Shown here piece by piece: positions 48,084 to 60,855 of a stretch of DNA of 64,000 nt. The stretch covers positions 184,316 to 248,315 of the forward strand of contig KL197732.1 in assembly GCA_000697665.1 (NCBI GenBank), written 5' to 3'. The notes beneath the pieces were generated by a model. That model searched no databases. It worked only from the letters and a program-made list of their open reading frames with translations, and was not told the DNA's origin. Position 1 is the first letter of the stretch. Each line of letters opens with the position of its first letter. The stretch is from Jaapia argillacea MUCL 33604 (lineage: Eukaryota; Basidiomycota; Agaricomycetes; Jaapiales; Jaapiaceae). A program made the translations under genes and the position numbers.

Positions 48084-50099
48084 ATGGCTCTTCTCGAATC
48101 CACTCTACTCTTTATCGCTCTGCTCTTCTGCTGTTATGCGCTCAGAATCACTCGAGCGCGAAGATTCCTGCCGCTTCCCCCCGGCCCACAAGGCAGCTTT
48201 CTGGCTGGTGTATCTCATCTGCTTCCTAAGACAGAGCCATGGAAGGTCTACGCCTCATGGGCTACTCACTTTGGTACGTGTTCTTGTATTCATTCGCACG
48301 AACATGAGGCTTACCGTCGCTTCACGTAGGCCCCGTCGTCTCTTTCCGGGTATTCAACCGTCGCACAATCGTCCTGAACACCAGCAAGGCAGCAAGGGAC
48401 CTCCTGGACAAGCGCTCAGCCATATATTCGGATCGACCGAAAGCGTGGATGTTCCATGAACTGTGTGGGCGAGGTAAATCGGTGATGAACATCTCAGCCT
48501 CCGAGGACCGGCATAGGGCCTATCGGAAAATGTTGCGCAATGCCCTGGCTCCTGAAGCAACGCGCTTGTATTCCGAGTTGTTGGCGTCCGAGATGAAAGT
48601 CCTGTTGCAAGGGTTCTCCGATAGTCCCGAGGATTTTGAAGCTCATATCAGGAGGTGAGATTGAGGTCAACTCTGCTCCGCCGTTCACTCACTCACTGAC
48701 TCCGATAGAAATGCAGCATCTGTAATCATGCAAGTCGCCTACGGCTATTCGGTCGCCGAGGAAGGCGACTATTTCGTTCAAAATGCAGAAGAGTCTTCAA
48801 AAATATCGGCGAAGGCTTTGGCGCCCGGACGTTGGCTGGTGGACTATTATCCCATTTGTGGGTGGATGTTTCTTATTGTCCGATTTCTTGTTCTGACAGC
48901 GATATCAGTACGCTTCATTCCGGCCTGGATGCCTGGTGCCAACTTTAGAAGACTGGGACAACAGTGGCGTCAGGAGTTAAGCACGCTCTCCGATGTCCCT
49001 CACGAGTGGGTCAAGGACCAGATGGTGCGTCTAATGAAAATTTCTTTTTTTGTTTATCTCACGTGTGTCGACATGTGCCTTTCAGGCTACTGGAGAATAT
49101 ACCGACTGCTTCACCACAAGACTGATGGAGGCCGAGCCGATGGACCCAGAACAAGAAGATATAATAAAATGGGCGGCTAGTTCCCTATACGCCGGGAGCA
49201 ATGACACGGTAAGCAATCTCAATCCTTCCTTGATCTTCGTGCCTGATCTCTCATCGACGCAATAGACTATTTCTGCTCTGTTGTCCTTTGTGGCGCTGAT
49301 GGCTCGACATCAAGATATTCAGAAGCGTGCGCAATCGGAGATTGACGAGGTGATAGGAAGAGATCGCCTCCCGGAACTGTCGGATTTGCCGCAATTCGTC
49401 TACCTCCTTGCTTTGATGAAGGAAGTCCTACGATTCGCTCCCGTCGGCCCGCTTGGTACGCCTGGTCTGTGTGACTAAGTTTCCAACAGTAATTGACCAT
49501 CCTATTCTTACAGCTCTACCTCATCGTGTCACCCAGGATGACGAGTATGAGGGCTATCTTATTCCGAAAGATGCCACAGTCATCGCCAATGTTTGGTAGG
49601 CTTACTTTTTCATTTCCGTGGTGTAATGATTGACGGACCCACCTTTATCTCCGTTTTCCTACAGGGCTCTCATGCACGACGAATCTGAATATCCGGATCC
49701 CTTCGTGTTCAATCCCGATCGCTTCTTCCCAAACGCATCTGGTGATTCTTGTCAACAAGATCCCCGACAATATGCCTTTGGTTTTGGCCAACGAAAATGT
49801 CCAGGTATGTTGGCGCGCTATGCTGTTTGGCTGCTTGATGGCCAACACTCCTTATAAATCAGGAATGCATTTTGCCGAAAAGTCAATGTTGTTAATCATG
49901 GCAGGTATACTGTCCAGGTACAGCATCAACCTTCCCAAGGACAAGGCAGCCGAGGTTCTACCGCATTTTGAGTTCACAACAGGGATTACAAGGTGTGTAT
50001 CTGTCTTCTTCGTGCCTTGCTCACTAAGATCTATCTGCTGACGGTGCAATTATAAGTCATATCCGACTTTTCGACATCGAGATCCTACCTCGAGCATAG
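48084..50099 (+). CDS. cytochrome P450 monooxygenase (495 aa)
   Basis: Ten exons: 48084-48273, 48330-48654, 48709-48857, 48909-49024, 49086-49208, 49266-49455, 49514-49595, 49665-49804, 49863-49992 and 50057-50099; every phase agrees, giving 495 aa. A membrane anchor (LLFIALLFCCYALRI) and the proline hinge LPLPPGPQG begin the protein. Helix C has HRAYRKMLRNALAPE. The I-helix oxygen groove is SSLYAGSNDTT, the K-helix ExxR is KEVLRFAP, and YPDPFVFNPDRF is the PERF-like element. The haem loop is FGFGQRKCPG with the cysteine ligand. It should be an ER-bound monooxygenase; the layout resembles the CYP64/O-methylsterigmatocystin oxidoreductase-like P450s that are greatly expanded in Agaricomycetes. 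Substrate unknown. No other biosynthetic genes surround it, so a secondary-metabolite cluster is not indicated. All signature residues are intact. Confidence 0.93.
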
Positions 50100-50340
50100 A
50101 CGCCTAACTCATCGAACATTTCGCTGTCTCAACCTCATCCCGAGTTCTATACTTGCAGCAGAGCTTGGTCAGACTGACGGACGATAATGTAAAATACGCG
50201 GACCTTCAGGCCCGAAACTAAAATAGGATACAACGTTAATAAATAGAGCTACAATGCCAATACGATCTGATGCATAGTCCCAGAAAGCGGAGAGCCGCGT
50301 CCTTGTGAAGTGGCGAGTGGACCATGAAACGATAAGTAAT

Positions 50341-51861
50341 CTAGCCAAAGCTACCATCAGCAGCATCCTCGACTAGATCCCAACCATCATCTTCCTCTGG
50401 GATCTTCTCGTGTCGTTTCTGTGAGCGTGGGGCTGTACCACTCCCCGAAGCCCGACGTGCCTTGATTCGGGCCCGTGAGGCAGGGGTAGCGGTTGTTGCT
50501 TGCAAAAGCTGTGCAAAGTCGAGTGGGAAGGAGCTAGGGGTGGGAGGAGCTAAAAGCGGATGTGTCTCATGAGAGCGTCTGCGAGTACATGGATATGTCA
50601 GTGGTGGAGTTACATCATAAACGGACATCCGTGAATATCCCGAACTCACCTTCCAAGATCTGGGCTACAGCACACTGCCCAGAGGTTACTTAAAACATCG
50701 CCGGCTTGAGATAGTGGGACATCGACTGATTGGGTGTGAGCAATGTAACAGACGTTGTAGAGGAGCATGGCGAAGGCCGTGGTGAATGAGGATTGGGAGG
50801 AGGTATTGGCGTCAATGAACGACTCGGATGTGAGTAGTGGGGTTGAAGGTAGGGTTGGAGATGAATTTGGTGGGGCAGGAGAGGACGATACGTGGAGTGG
50901 TTGCTTGGAGAACCATCTGTAGATAATCAATATTTGGCAAGTATACAAAAGTCGTGAAAGCGAATACTTACTTTGCCCAGCTTCCACTTTCGCCACCTCG
51001 TATTGCTCCGATGGAAGGTTGTCCGACGCCCAGCTTCCTTTCCGACCATGTTATCTCAAATGGTAGTTTGATGCCAAGGTAGAAAGATAATAAACCCAAA
51101 AAATGGATTGTATGGGTGATGACGGCGTTGATGTGGTCTGGTGGGTATCCTGTATCGTGGCATAAACAAATAGAAAAAATATGGGGAAAAATAGGAATAC
51201 TTCGTATATCACCTGGAACAGGCAGGACAAGGTCACCGATAGTCCACTCTCCCTTCGTCCCAGCTTTCCCTCCGATTGGCGGTCTACCACCAACCTCAAC
51301 CACATGGAATACTTCTACTAGTTCTTGTATCAGACCTGATCTAGCTCGCGCAATTGTATCGGATAGTGCACCAAGATCTTGTGTTTGGCGAGATATGAGG
51401 TTGTCGAGGGGTGTGGATGGTAGGAGCTTTGCAGCTGCAAGATTTCGTCGACGGGTGGCAAGGGTTTCACGAAGGGATCGAAGACGTTCACGGGCTTGGG
51501 TATATCAGAAATGGTGATAATTGGACTTGGTAAAGTATGTTTCCACATACCCTTATCATTATCCTTTTTCAGCTTCGTCAAGGCCCCCATAACCTCCTGT
51601 AATCTCTCTTGACTGCTCACAAGATCAGCTCGTCTCAAACGAGCGCCTTCTACTGAGGTCAAAGCTCTCGAGGCCTTGGTAACTTGGTCATCGCGCTCTG
51701 CAGACGCATGTGCTGTACGGTGCCGAAAGTCCCTAAGACTTCACGACCCGTTTCAGTCTTTCGACTGACAATTGCATAGGAGAGAATGATGCTCACTGCG
51801 TTCTCAGACAATTTTCGCAATAGAATCGCCTTTGCTTCAGCTCACAATTTTTGCATTCCAT
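50341..51861 (-). CDS. ATG14: autophagy protein Atg14 / UVRAG-like, VPS34 complex subunit (407 aa)
   Basis: Six exons on the minus strand: 51861-51797, 51732-51551, 51494-51201, 51149-50972, 50916-50650 and 50578-50341. Phases close at 407 aa. The start carries paired CxxC motifs, MECKNCELKQRRFYCENCL, the N-terminal cysteine repeats of Atg14/Barkor. A long coiled coil follows (ERDDQVTKASRALTSVEGAR, LRRADLVSSQERLQEVMGAL, RERLRSLRETLATRRRNLAA). Then comes the conserved UVRAG/Atg14 core: ELVEVFHVVEVGGRPP, WTIGDLVLPVPGD, INAVITHTIHFLGLLSFYLG, IKLPFEITWSERKLGVGQPS and FAMLLYNVCYIAHTQSVDVP. The protein ends EEDDGWDLVED. Atg14 directs the phosphatidylinositol 3-kinase Vps34-Vps15-Vps30 to autophagosome formation sites. 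The cysteine pairs favour Atg14 over UVRAG/Vps38. Confidence 0.9.
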
Positions 51862-52505
51862 GACATAGCGAGGTCGACAGGAGCAGACAGTAAGTACACG
51901 CAGTACACTGTACAGGGCAAGGTGGTCGACGTAAGCGTACCAGAAATGATCCTGCCTTTTTGAGCCGTTTGTCTGGCGCTGCATTTCCTGCAACATCCAA
52001 ACTCTGATGTCTCTTGGTGGTCTCTTCTGCAATCTTGCTGTGTTTTTTTATTCTCTCGGACTTACAACCATTCTCTTTCGAGAGAATCGATGATAGCTAA
52101 ACCCTTGCGCCAATTCTATGCACTTGTGGTAACCGAACAGCTGAGATTTGTCTTGCCTCAAATCATCCCAGGGTACCAGTGCTCGACATCAAGGGATTTC
52201 AAGTTTTATTCCCATCTTACACTGAGGTCAACGTGCCTATATTACGGAAGTCTGTCCGAGTCACCCCACCCGAGGGCGACTGAAAATACGGTTTCCGTCA
52301 ACTTCCGTCACGGAACTTGGGATTTCTTTGCGCATGGTGGTGGCGGTAGTTCGTCGCTGATTCCATATATGTTGTCAATGATATGGAATAAGCCATGTAT
52401 TCATACAATAGACAGACGCTACTGGTACAGTTCGATCGGAGAACGCAGTACTTGTACAAGAGAGGAGCGAGAACACAGAAAAGAAGATGGCTCAGAGTTC
52501 AATTC
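51862..52505. other. intergenic between ATG14 start and F-box 3' end
   Basis: Contains the ATG14 promoter. A 9-base perfect hairpin ATTCTCTCG ... CGAGAGAAT with a 20-base loop lies at 52050-52087, about 190 bases upstream of the ATG14 start. No gene seen. Confidence 0.4.
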
Positions 52506-54224
52506 TCAAACATAAACCTCCCCACTATGCCCATCAACCCCCCTGACGTTCCTCACGTTCCACTCATGTCCAGGTCCAGCTCTCCTCCACACCCGATTGG
52601 ACTCGAACTGAGCTTCCTTCAGCGACTTAGAGGATCGACTCCATCCAGCCAACAGATCTCTCGCTCGCTCATCACGACGGACAAAAGGGGGCGGCGTTAA
52701 TATAGGCTGAGGATTGCTTGGTGGTGGAGGGGGGCGAAGGTGAGCAGGATAATGTTGAATAACAGCTTCAACGATATGGTCTGGCAAATGTTCGAGACCT
52801 GCTGGGGGAGGAGTTTTATATTCGTTGGTCGCATAATCCCGGTACAGTTGGATGATTTCGAGGGAAGGAAGGTAGGCCAAGCATATCGGTCCAACGAACA
52901 GCAACTGAGATTTATCTTCAGACCAAAGTCAAATCTTTGAATTGAACAGACGACTTACATCAGAAGGAGCAACTCCAATGTCATAGGTGATTTTTAACCT
53001 CCTCAACCCGGGGAAAAGTTGCGCGACCGCATGCAAAATCTCGGTATCCCACGACGGTAGAGATAAGCAGAGCGTCTTGATGCGATGAGCTCCATCAACT
53101 TGGCCTAGTACGTCCGTTAGACTCCCCGCCGTTTTGATTCCCTCGCTGATATCCAAAGTCTCGAGCGGTCGATGAGAAGCATTGCCGAGGAAGGGAAGGA
53201 CCACATCGAGGTGCCCACGGAGGGACCTCAGCTGAGGAAAGTAGTTGTCGGGGAGTGGATCAGATCTGATCGCCCCTGAAGTTGACAACCTTTGTAAAGG
53301 CAAAGTCGACCCATGACGTCTAAGGAACTCCAAGTACGATGCTACGAATGCCTTCGCAGGTGCTCTAAGATTGTCGTATGGCAACGGCGGCAATCGCATG
53401 TAGACGTTGGTAAGATTATTGGGGACGACGACGGCGGGGACCAAATTGCCGCGGGCACCCGTGTGGGATGCGCGGTTATAGAGTGTGAACACATCTGCAG
53501 TAGAATCGACTCTGAGGGTGCGCAGGTTCGCAGCGGTAGCAAGGAGTAAGGGTGTCTCATTTCTCTCTTGCCTATTGCTCAAACCCCACAAGGTCAACTC
53601 CGTGATGGGAAGTTCTCGATGATTCTGGGTGCCCGGCGCGGCATACATCGTGAATATGACTCCTTGGATGTGAAGGGTCCTGAGTGACGGGAGATTGTGG
53701 ACGATGCTGAAGAACGTCTCTGGAAGAACTGTATTCCGGAACGTCAAGGTGTCCAGACCGCGGAATGACGGGATAATCGAACACATCCTGTGGTAAAGAT
53801 ACGGGGACGCGAGTAGTTCAGGCTCCTCGTAGCGAAAGTAGCGAGAGGTGGAATGCGGTGATAGATCAAGGTTCTGTGATCTGAGGCTGGTGCGGTCCAC
53901 TGCGAGGTTGGAGTTCGTAGGTCCATCTACGCCAACCACAACACTACTTTCACAGGAACCTGAATCTGCGTCCCAGTTGCGAGGGGGAGACACCGCAACC
54001 ACGAGGGAGCGGGGAACTTCCGTCTTGTCGCTATGAGAGTCCCAGAATGGGAGGTGGTTGGCGAGATCGACTGGGTCGTTCCAGACGATATCGCGATACA
54101 AGACGGGGAGAGCGATGTCGTGACACTGGCGGTTGGCTTGGAGAACGTTGCGAAGGTCAGAGCGAGGAAGCATTTGGAAAATATTGCGCCAAATTTCAAT
54201 TGGGACGTTGTCGCTGGCTGACAT
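52506..54224 (-). CDS. F-box protein with leucine-rich segments (554 aa), paralog of 40504
   Basis: Two exons on the minus strand, 54224-52959 and 52904-52506, phase 0. The start MSASDNVPIEIWRNIFQMLP opens the F-box; VLQANRQCHDIALPVLYRDI and VWNDPVDLANHLPFWDSHSD match the gene at 40504 almost word for word. Further shared phrases: TLTFRNTVLPETFFSIVHNL, PSLRTLHIQGVIF, PITELTLWGLSN, LRTLRVDSTADVF and the end SNRVWRRAGPGHEWNVR. Intron position is conserved. Pro-rich loops in exon 2 (LRPPPPPSNPQPILTPPP) are specific to this copy. The copies are 10 kb apart in opposite orientation, with TMEM242-like, TIM-barrel, P450 and ATG14 genes between them. Presumed SCF substrate adaptor. Confidence 0.88.
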
Positions 54225-56682
54225 GGTGGAACAGGGGAGGGGATGAAGAGAACTCGACCTGGGACTCTGCGATAGTGGCCTTGATATAGTAGGGCGATCG
54301 AAAGGTCCTTTTCCAGGACCTTGGCCTTGGAACCTGTACGAAGGTAGTAGAAGTTGGATCGGATCCCATGAACCCAGGACAAATTAGGAGCAGCCTATGA
54401 GCAACTCGTCATTGCCACAACGCTTATCATAGGCTTGAACATCCCGGGTATGGATCGCAGGTGTCTCAGTGTGGAAGGACGTCATCGAGACCCCGAGAGT
54501 AGGCTGATAATACAAGACAGAGTGAGGCTGTGAGAATGGGTAAATTCTGCAATGAATAAGGATGAACCGGGATGAAAGACGGTCCAGTTTCATAGCGTCC
54601 CGATGCAAGGGCAGTCTGCCAGCAAAAATGAGCGACTTCCGTGTCCGATTGAGGATGGGTAGATGCCTGTATGCTCTACAGAGGTTCCTTGTATTCTGCA
54701 GCCCTAATAAAGAGATATACAACATCCCTATCGCCAGTGTTTGATAGTCACATAGAATTTCATGAGCTGGAGTCTGAAGCGTTCCACATACCTCATTGTT
54801 GCTATCGTTAGCGCCGCATTCCGACCGCGTGAACATCGATCGATCGATGACCTTATATCAACCTCAACTTCGGAGGTTCAATATCCCAAACGCAACGGGA
54901 GAAAAGTCGCTTGCAATTGGTGGGACAAGCTTCGAATGGGTCTGACGGGGAAAACGGCGACTTCTCTCGGAAATCTGAAGAGTATAGGCCAGCTATCGCA
55001 TATTCAACCCTGTCCGACGAGGACAGAAGCAAACAGTGTCGCTACAAAAAGGGCGCCGGAGGGACGCAAGAAATTTGATCCTTCCTTTTTTGGGCAATTC
55101 AGCCGTTGGGCGGTGTGCCACAATCATCGTAGATTCAGATTATGCTCTGTTTGGGCGTGCAGCTAGCGTTGAGGCCGTCGACCAGCCAACTCTTCAACTC
55201 AAGGCAATTGGCATATCTGGTCAAACTTAACCATAATTAGGGACGATGACCGACTTTCGACATCCCATCACATATTTAGGGTACAAGGTGTCGCAACTCA
55301 ACTCGTCACGCAATAAACACACTCGAGACCACCCTCAAGCCAATGAAGAGTCCTCAGACCACTAGCATCTGAGCCAACCACGCGCCGACATTGGACCAAA
55401 TGACTGATTGCGCACGTTCGGTGGACGTCTGCTAGCGTCCGGAAGATCCTGACTGACAGGTTCGAGGAAGTTATGCGAGAAAGACTCGGAGTTACCACAC
55501 GGAAAATCAACTTTATAATGATAAGCCCAGGCAGATGACTGCCCAAAAGATGTTATTCAAGTGCAGAGGGTAATGGAGTTCGAAAAAAGTTACTCACGTC
55601 GTACACGGTTTCTGCTTCGTCGATGGTACCAACTTTGTTGTAGAATCGGCCTTGTGATAACACACGAACTCGTCCCTGTCATTTAGTCAAGGGTTAGAGG
55701 AAATAGAAGGGAAAAAAGAAATTTCACAGACTGTGTGGGTCCTCGATGGTTTTGACACGATATTCACCATGTTGGTTGTACAGTGGGTTTTTATTTTGGG
55801 AGGATGAGCGTCGTAAGTGCGGATCAGGCTTCGGTGTGGGCTGAAGCACCCAATGCGGGTACTTTATAACTATCGACGTCCAGCACGGAGTAGCAGAGGA
55901 TGCAGAGCATTCCTCCGCATCTTGCGCTGATCCGCCGTCAAGCAATTCAGGGCATGGAAAGAAGCCGAGGTCCTTCACTCGAAGATGCTGAGAACAAGAT
56001 CCCGATATGGAATTCACCGAGGTATTGCGCTGGAATGAGGAAGGAGAAAAGCGACATTGGGAACTGAGATCGAATAATAGCTGCGTTCCAGAGGTCATGG
56101 TTTTCACCGCATGCAGAGGACGGTCACGTAACAGCAAGTCGAGGGGATTCATTTGGGCTAAGGGGCCTGTTTGGATACCTCTGAGTCTCTGACCAGGTAA
56201 GGGCGGTCGCTTCGGTGCACCGCCCCAGACGCGCTTCTTGCATAGCCACACCAGGAGAAGGGGAAACGACCTAAATGCGACATCGAGAAAACTACGAGGG
56301 GCAGACAATCCCTGGCTGCACCTTGAGTATAAGTATAGGCAACAGACGAATGTTCCTCTCAAGATCAGCTCTGGCGAGGTGCCTTCCCAGGAGCTTGATA
56401 AATCTAACATGCCTAAAGCGAGCTCAGATATTCGGAATGAATGAAAGAGTAGAAAGTTTGGTACCAAACAGCTCCAAATACTAGCAGAGCAATCAGATCT
56501 TGTACCGTTGAGGGCTATGTGCTTGGAGTAGGTGGGTGGAACTCTCGTGATAGCTTGGTATTACAAATCCAGAGACAATACAAAGCTGGGTCGAATGAGT
56601 GATGATGATCAAGTTGACCTATTAGGACACTCACCAATATTAGATAACTTAAGAAACCAGAGAAATTTACATAACATCACGC
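54225..56682. other. intergenic, 2.4 kb, no gene supported
   Basis: Holds the promoter of the F-box gene at the left and the 3' flank of MIS12 at the right. A 247-codon minus-strand frame (56467-55724) exists but lacks an ATG near its start, and has irregular, Ser/Pro-rich, non-conserved content. Other frames are shorter. I found no transposon ends, tRNA or rRNA. Confidence 0.45.
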
Positions 56683-57583
56683 TCACTCCTTTGAACCACT
56701 CACTGCCTCTAACGCAGCTTTCACGTCTTCGACTTGACCAACATCGTACGCGGCCAAAGCGGCCTCTCCTACACTTGCACTTCCCTTCTGCCCAGCCTTC
56801 TCCCTCGATCTCGCCAGTAGTTGCTCCACAGCCCAGTAAAAATAGCCCGTCTTGTTGGTTTCCCATTGACGCTTCCCAGGGTCAGATAGCCGAAGCTGTG
56901 ATAGTGCTGAAACAGAGTCGGACGAAGGGTCCAGAGGGGGGAGTGTTGAGACGGATTCGAACATGGTAAGGAATTGTTCAGGAAGTGTGGATAGCGTGTC
57001 CATTGCGGGCGAATGGAGAAAAGATAGTCGTTCTAGTCGCTGCTCGGAGTGTCGCAGTTGAACTGCAGATTTGCGCACAGCCCTTGTATACAGGCGTTGT
57101 AGACGCCTCATCTGGAATGGGGTATCAGGCAGGTTCCAGGAAATTGTCTCGAGGAGATCATACATTATCAACCTTTCTTCGAAGTTCCTCAACCTCAGCC
57201 ATCAGTTCTTGCTCCCTCTCTGGAGGGTGATCTAAGTTCAGTCCCCTCTGGTGCGGTACGACAACGGGTAGGTCTGCTGGTATAGCAAATATATTCCTCA
57301 AGGACCATGCCTCAAAGAAATCAAATGCAATGTCTGCGTGCGAGTCAAGCAGTGTTTGGAATGCTACCAGGCCTTGTTCCAGTTCCAGCGCGGTTTCGGT
57401 ACTGGCGTCGCTCCCTGCGCGCCTTTGGACTTCCTTATCTAATAGCCCCTGCATAGCATCGACGGCCTGAGAGACAGCTTCATAGACGCTGTTAATAATG
57501 TCGTCTAGCATCAACTGTGGGGAAAATCCCAGAATTTCCGGGAGCAAGATCGACGGGACCGTCGCAGGAGGTGGAACACTCAT
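56683..57583 (-). CDS. MIS12: kinetochore protein Mis12/Mtw1 (282 aa)
   Basis: Two exons on the minus strand, 57583-57164 and 57111-56683, phase 0. The N-terminus MSVPPPATVPSILLPEILGF followed by FSPQLMLDDIINSVYEAVSQ is the conserved Mis12 head. The middle has LEQGLVAFQTLLDSHADIAF, FDFFEAWSLRNIFAIPADLP and the coiled coil EREQELMAEVEELRRKVDN. After the intron comes MRRLQRLYTRAVRKSAVQLR and a helical tail. Mis12 organises the MIND complex with Nsl1, Nnf1 and Dsn1 and links CENP-C to the Ndc80 complex at kinetochores. Length is in the usual fungal range (250-310 aa). I chose the GTATGA donor at 57163 because it keeps the heptad pattern; an upstream GTTGAT donor would remove three residues. The start at 57583 is the first ATG in frame with the head. 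Confidence 0.9.
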
Positions 57584-57780
57584 GATGGAAGGAGGCAAGA
57601 CGCGAACAGTCACATCCGTGACTGTGACAGGGTCACTGAGGGTCACTGATTTGTTTGCTTATCGACGACTCGGAGCCTCGGACGACGGACAAGTCTTCCA
57701 CAGTTCCACTGACGCGACCGTTAACCAGTATCGCACACTTTTATACCCGGGCCCACGCACGACGAGTTGACACTTGGAAT
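57584..57780. promoter_or_regulatory. divergent promoter between MIS12 and ipa-like gene, 197 bp
   Basis: The start codons of MIS12 (-) and the ipa-like gene (+) are 197 bases apart, so this stretch serves both. A TATA-like TTTTATACCC occurs near 57740 on the plus side, about 40 bases before the ipa-like ATG. The repeated TGACAGGGTCACTGAGGGTC (about 57625-57644) is an imperfect direct repeat that could bind a factor. Confidence 0.4.
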
Positions 57781-60358
57781 ATGCTGACTGCCCAAGTCGC
57801 GAACTACTCCACGAGAAATCAAGACGAGCGTACATATGGAGAAATATGTGCCTCCAGCTCGTTTGATCTGACTGAGCAGGACAAGAGCGATCTCGCCAAG
57901 TTTGAGCTATGGTAAGCGGATTACTAGAGCGTATCTCTCTGTATGTAGCCCTTATACTGTATGCTAGGTTGCAGCGCAAAGCAGGGAAAACGAAGGCGCG
58001 ATGGCTTTTTCGGGATCAGCGCAGACGGATGGCTGAGGTGAAAGACGTAGGTCTATCCCACTGATCCTCCGTCTATGATATTTAGGCTTCTTTTAGGATG
58101 ACCCCATATCTACGTTTTCCAACCCAGAGCTTGAACGATACATGCTGTGGTTCTATCACGAGGTGATGTAAGACCGGTCACCAAGTTCGGATGTCCATTG
58201 ACAGTACTTCAGATTGGCTTCCATGAAAACCCTCAGATCAAGTCACCCGTTCAACGAAAATCCGGGGAGACTTCCGTTGAGTTCATGGCTAGAACTGCCG
58301 GTGCGGGGCATCCTTCATCTACGCTGCGTGCGTTGTCCTTATAGCCCTTGTCCTTAAGCCCTGCTTCGCATTGGCGAAGCAGCCCGGCCTGAGTTGGACG
58401 TACTTGAGGCGTTGCGGACTGCGTCATCCCAGCTGGACGCTGTTAGCGATGAGCTCGATGCGTTCAGGAACGACCCCGACTATTTTATCTCAGTCATTCA
58501 ATCTCGAATCGCCTTTTCTGCTCAGGTAAGATCTGTCACCGTAGACTCATCCGAAAGCGACCACTCACAATTTCCCAAATACCTTGTCACAGCAAGTCCC
58601 AGATCTGAAAGGACAGAGCCGGAGCGAATTTACGCCAAAGTTATTGGTCCACGAAGTCCTCCAGACGGTTTTTGAACTCCATGCAAGCCATATGACATGG
58701 GCAATGATGACGGCCGGTCTGTCGCATCTAATCATTCTTGGCATCGTGACTGATGGAGAAGGGATAACCACTGTCGAAGGTGTGTCCAGTCCCTCACAAT
58801 TTACGTGTTGGCTCAGGAAAGCCTCCCAGGATTAATCCATTTACTAGAAGAGTTCAAGGATGCTCATGTACTCAATCTCTTTTTATCACTTCAAGCCGCC
58901 GTGTCATTCTGGGGTACCGTTCTTCACAAGAAACTCCAGACACAAATGGCGGCTTCTCCGCTGTTTCGCGACCGCGTTATCCGACTAGAGGATAGAGAGA
59001 TCCCGGTCTGCATTACATATTTTCACACCGCCGAGCCCGGAACTGATGGATCTGTTGCCGTAGGAGCTTAGCTGGGGTTACCCCATCTTTATGCCGAAGC
59101 ACTCACTACCGCCGAGACCAACCGCGGATTCAGGCAACTTGGAGCACTACATGCTCAGATTCCTTGCCGGTGGAGGCCTCCCCAGCGTAATACCAATGTA
59201 CTGCGCCTTAGCCTCGGCTTCGCCAGCTGAGAAAAACCAGCTGGACCAAACCGTGTTCGATACCCTCGGTGAACATTCCATGGCGCAAGACTTGCGTGCC
59301 GTCCTCATCGAAAGTCGACTTGGACAAGAAATCTCGAGGAGGAGCCTCGCCACAAATTCAGACCGAGAACACGATATCTATAACTGGAACGTGACGATGA
59401 TGTCGTGGTTCTCTGAAACTGCCAAGGTTTCTCGAGCGACTCGATCCACCAAATTCCTTCCGTCTTTGGAGTATGTTCGTGACCCGGCGAACTTCAAGGC
59501 TCTGTGGGATTATCTGGACACCAGCCTGGCTGATTTTGCCCGTCGATCTACCGATCCTAATCTTCGGACGAAGTTTGGTTTGCCCATCATAGATGAACCG
59601 ACGCCACCTCCATCACCAACACGGTCCTTGCCAGACCCACCACAACAGCAATCACGGCAACACCGCCCCAGTGAATCTTCAGATTCACTGGCTCCCTCGT
59701 GGTTGGAAACCAATCACGCCCAAGAGCGAGCCATTTCCGGCCATGTATATGCTACACGAATTGAAGAGGAATTGAGGATAAAAGAGAAATCTCGTCCTGC
59801 TACCATCAGCTTCGCTGCCGACGAACCACCGGAAAACGTTGATGAAGCGCAGGCGGACACTCAGGACCGCACCGCCTTCCGGCTCAGCAGAAAGGTTGTC
59901 AAGGTCTTTCGTCGCTTCTTAGACGACGACAAGGATGAGGACCCAAACTTGAAAAAAGGCCAGCTCAAGTGGAACGACTTTGAAAAGGTATAATTTCGTG
60001 ATCTCTCGCGACTATCTTGATACACCGCCTTTGATATATGAACTCATAAACTCTGCCTTTCCACTAGGCTATGACGAAAGTTGGCTTCCGCATCAAACAA
60101 TCTTGTGGTTCGAGTGTCAGGTTTGACCCGCCTCCCGAGATGCACGATTCTCCTTCGATTACTTTCCACCGGTATGAAAATCATTTTTCGTACTTGTACC
60201 ACATCCTCATAAACGAGTTTAAGACCTCATCCCGACCCCGTGTTGACTCCTGGCCTTATCCGTCGAATAGGCTATCGTTTGCACCGACGACTGGGATGGA
60301 AGGCCTCAGACTTTGTCGTGATCGACAAGACTCAAGACGCTGCAGGCGAGGCGTTGTA
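57781..60358 (+). pseudogene. ipa-like protein gene, reading frame appears interrupted
   Basis: Multi-exon plus-strand gene. It starts MLTAQVANYSTRNQDE, then DLTEQDKSDLAKFELWLQRK, DDPISTFSNPELERYMLWFY, RPELDVLEALRTASSQLDAV, KLLVHEVLQTVFELHASHMT, LPGLIHLLEEFKDAHVLNLF, LGLPHLYAEALTTAETNRGF, YMLRFLAGGGLPSVIPMYC. A long Ser/Pro-rich linker follows, then a C-terminal domain across the last two introns (GQLKWNDFEKAMTKVGFRIK, SVRFDPPPEMHDSPSITFHR, GYRLHRRLGWKASDFV). The order matches the fungal proteins often annotated as ipa proteins, whose C-terminus has a small dsRBD-like/YcfA-type fold (inference). Function is not established; a nuclear or RNA-related role is guesswork. The middle of the gene seems broken at about two points, or the assembly has errors there. 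The 5' and 3' parts look well conserved. Confidence 0.65.
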
Positions 60359-60855
60359 ACTTTTATTCTATCTACCATTGAATTCTCCTATTGTATGACC
60401 AGTTCTGCTTCGTCGGAGTTTTGTAGCTTGAATACTGTACTAAACCCGGCTACTCGCAACATTATACATACACAAATACTGATACAATAACGATACCATT
60501 CTTACTGTGTTCCATGACTAGTCCGTCTCGTTCTCGCAATCTCGGTACATTCCCTCCAAGCCTACATAAGCTCCCCGCAAACTTACTAGTCCGATACTAC
60601 TACCGCGAGAGACGAGAACATCACTGATCACTCAACCTCGGCAGCAAGGATTGAACAATCCGTGGGTGTCCCACGTAGCAAAGTGAGCAAAATTGGTTCT
60701 TCACAGGATAATTTCCTGTCCCACCGATGGAAAACGACAGGAGCATATATGATCCCTCCCAAATCCGGTTCAGCAGCGTCCTGAGCGAGTGTTCGGTCGA
60801 TTACGTTGCAAATTTCCTGTCCACCGCCCAAGAGTGAGATCAACGCCATAAAGGA
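60359..60855. other. spacer between convergent genes
   Basis: Between the ends of the ipa-like gene (+) and the MIF4G-like gene (-). Only short frames. Probably 3' untranslated sequence on both sides. Confidence 0.4.

Noticed and set aside
48084-54224. Secondary-metabolite cluster around the P450
   Set aside because: Neighbours are ATG14, an F-box gene and a TIM-barrel gene; no synthase, terpene cyclase or dedicated transporter is present.
55724-56467. 247-codon minus-strand open frame
   Set aside because: No suitable ATG, no domain, irregular composition; long frames by chance are expected in a 2.4-kb spacer.
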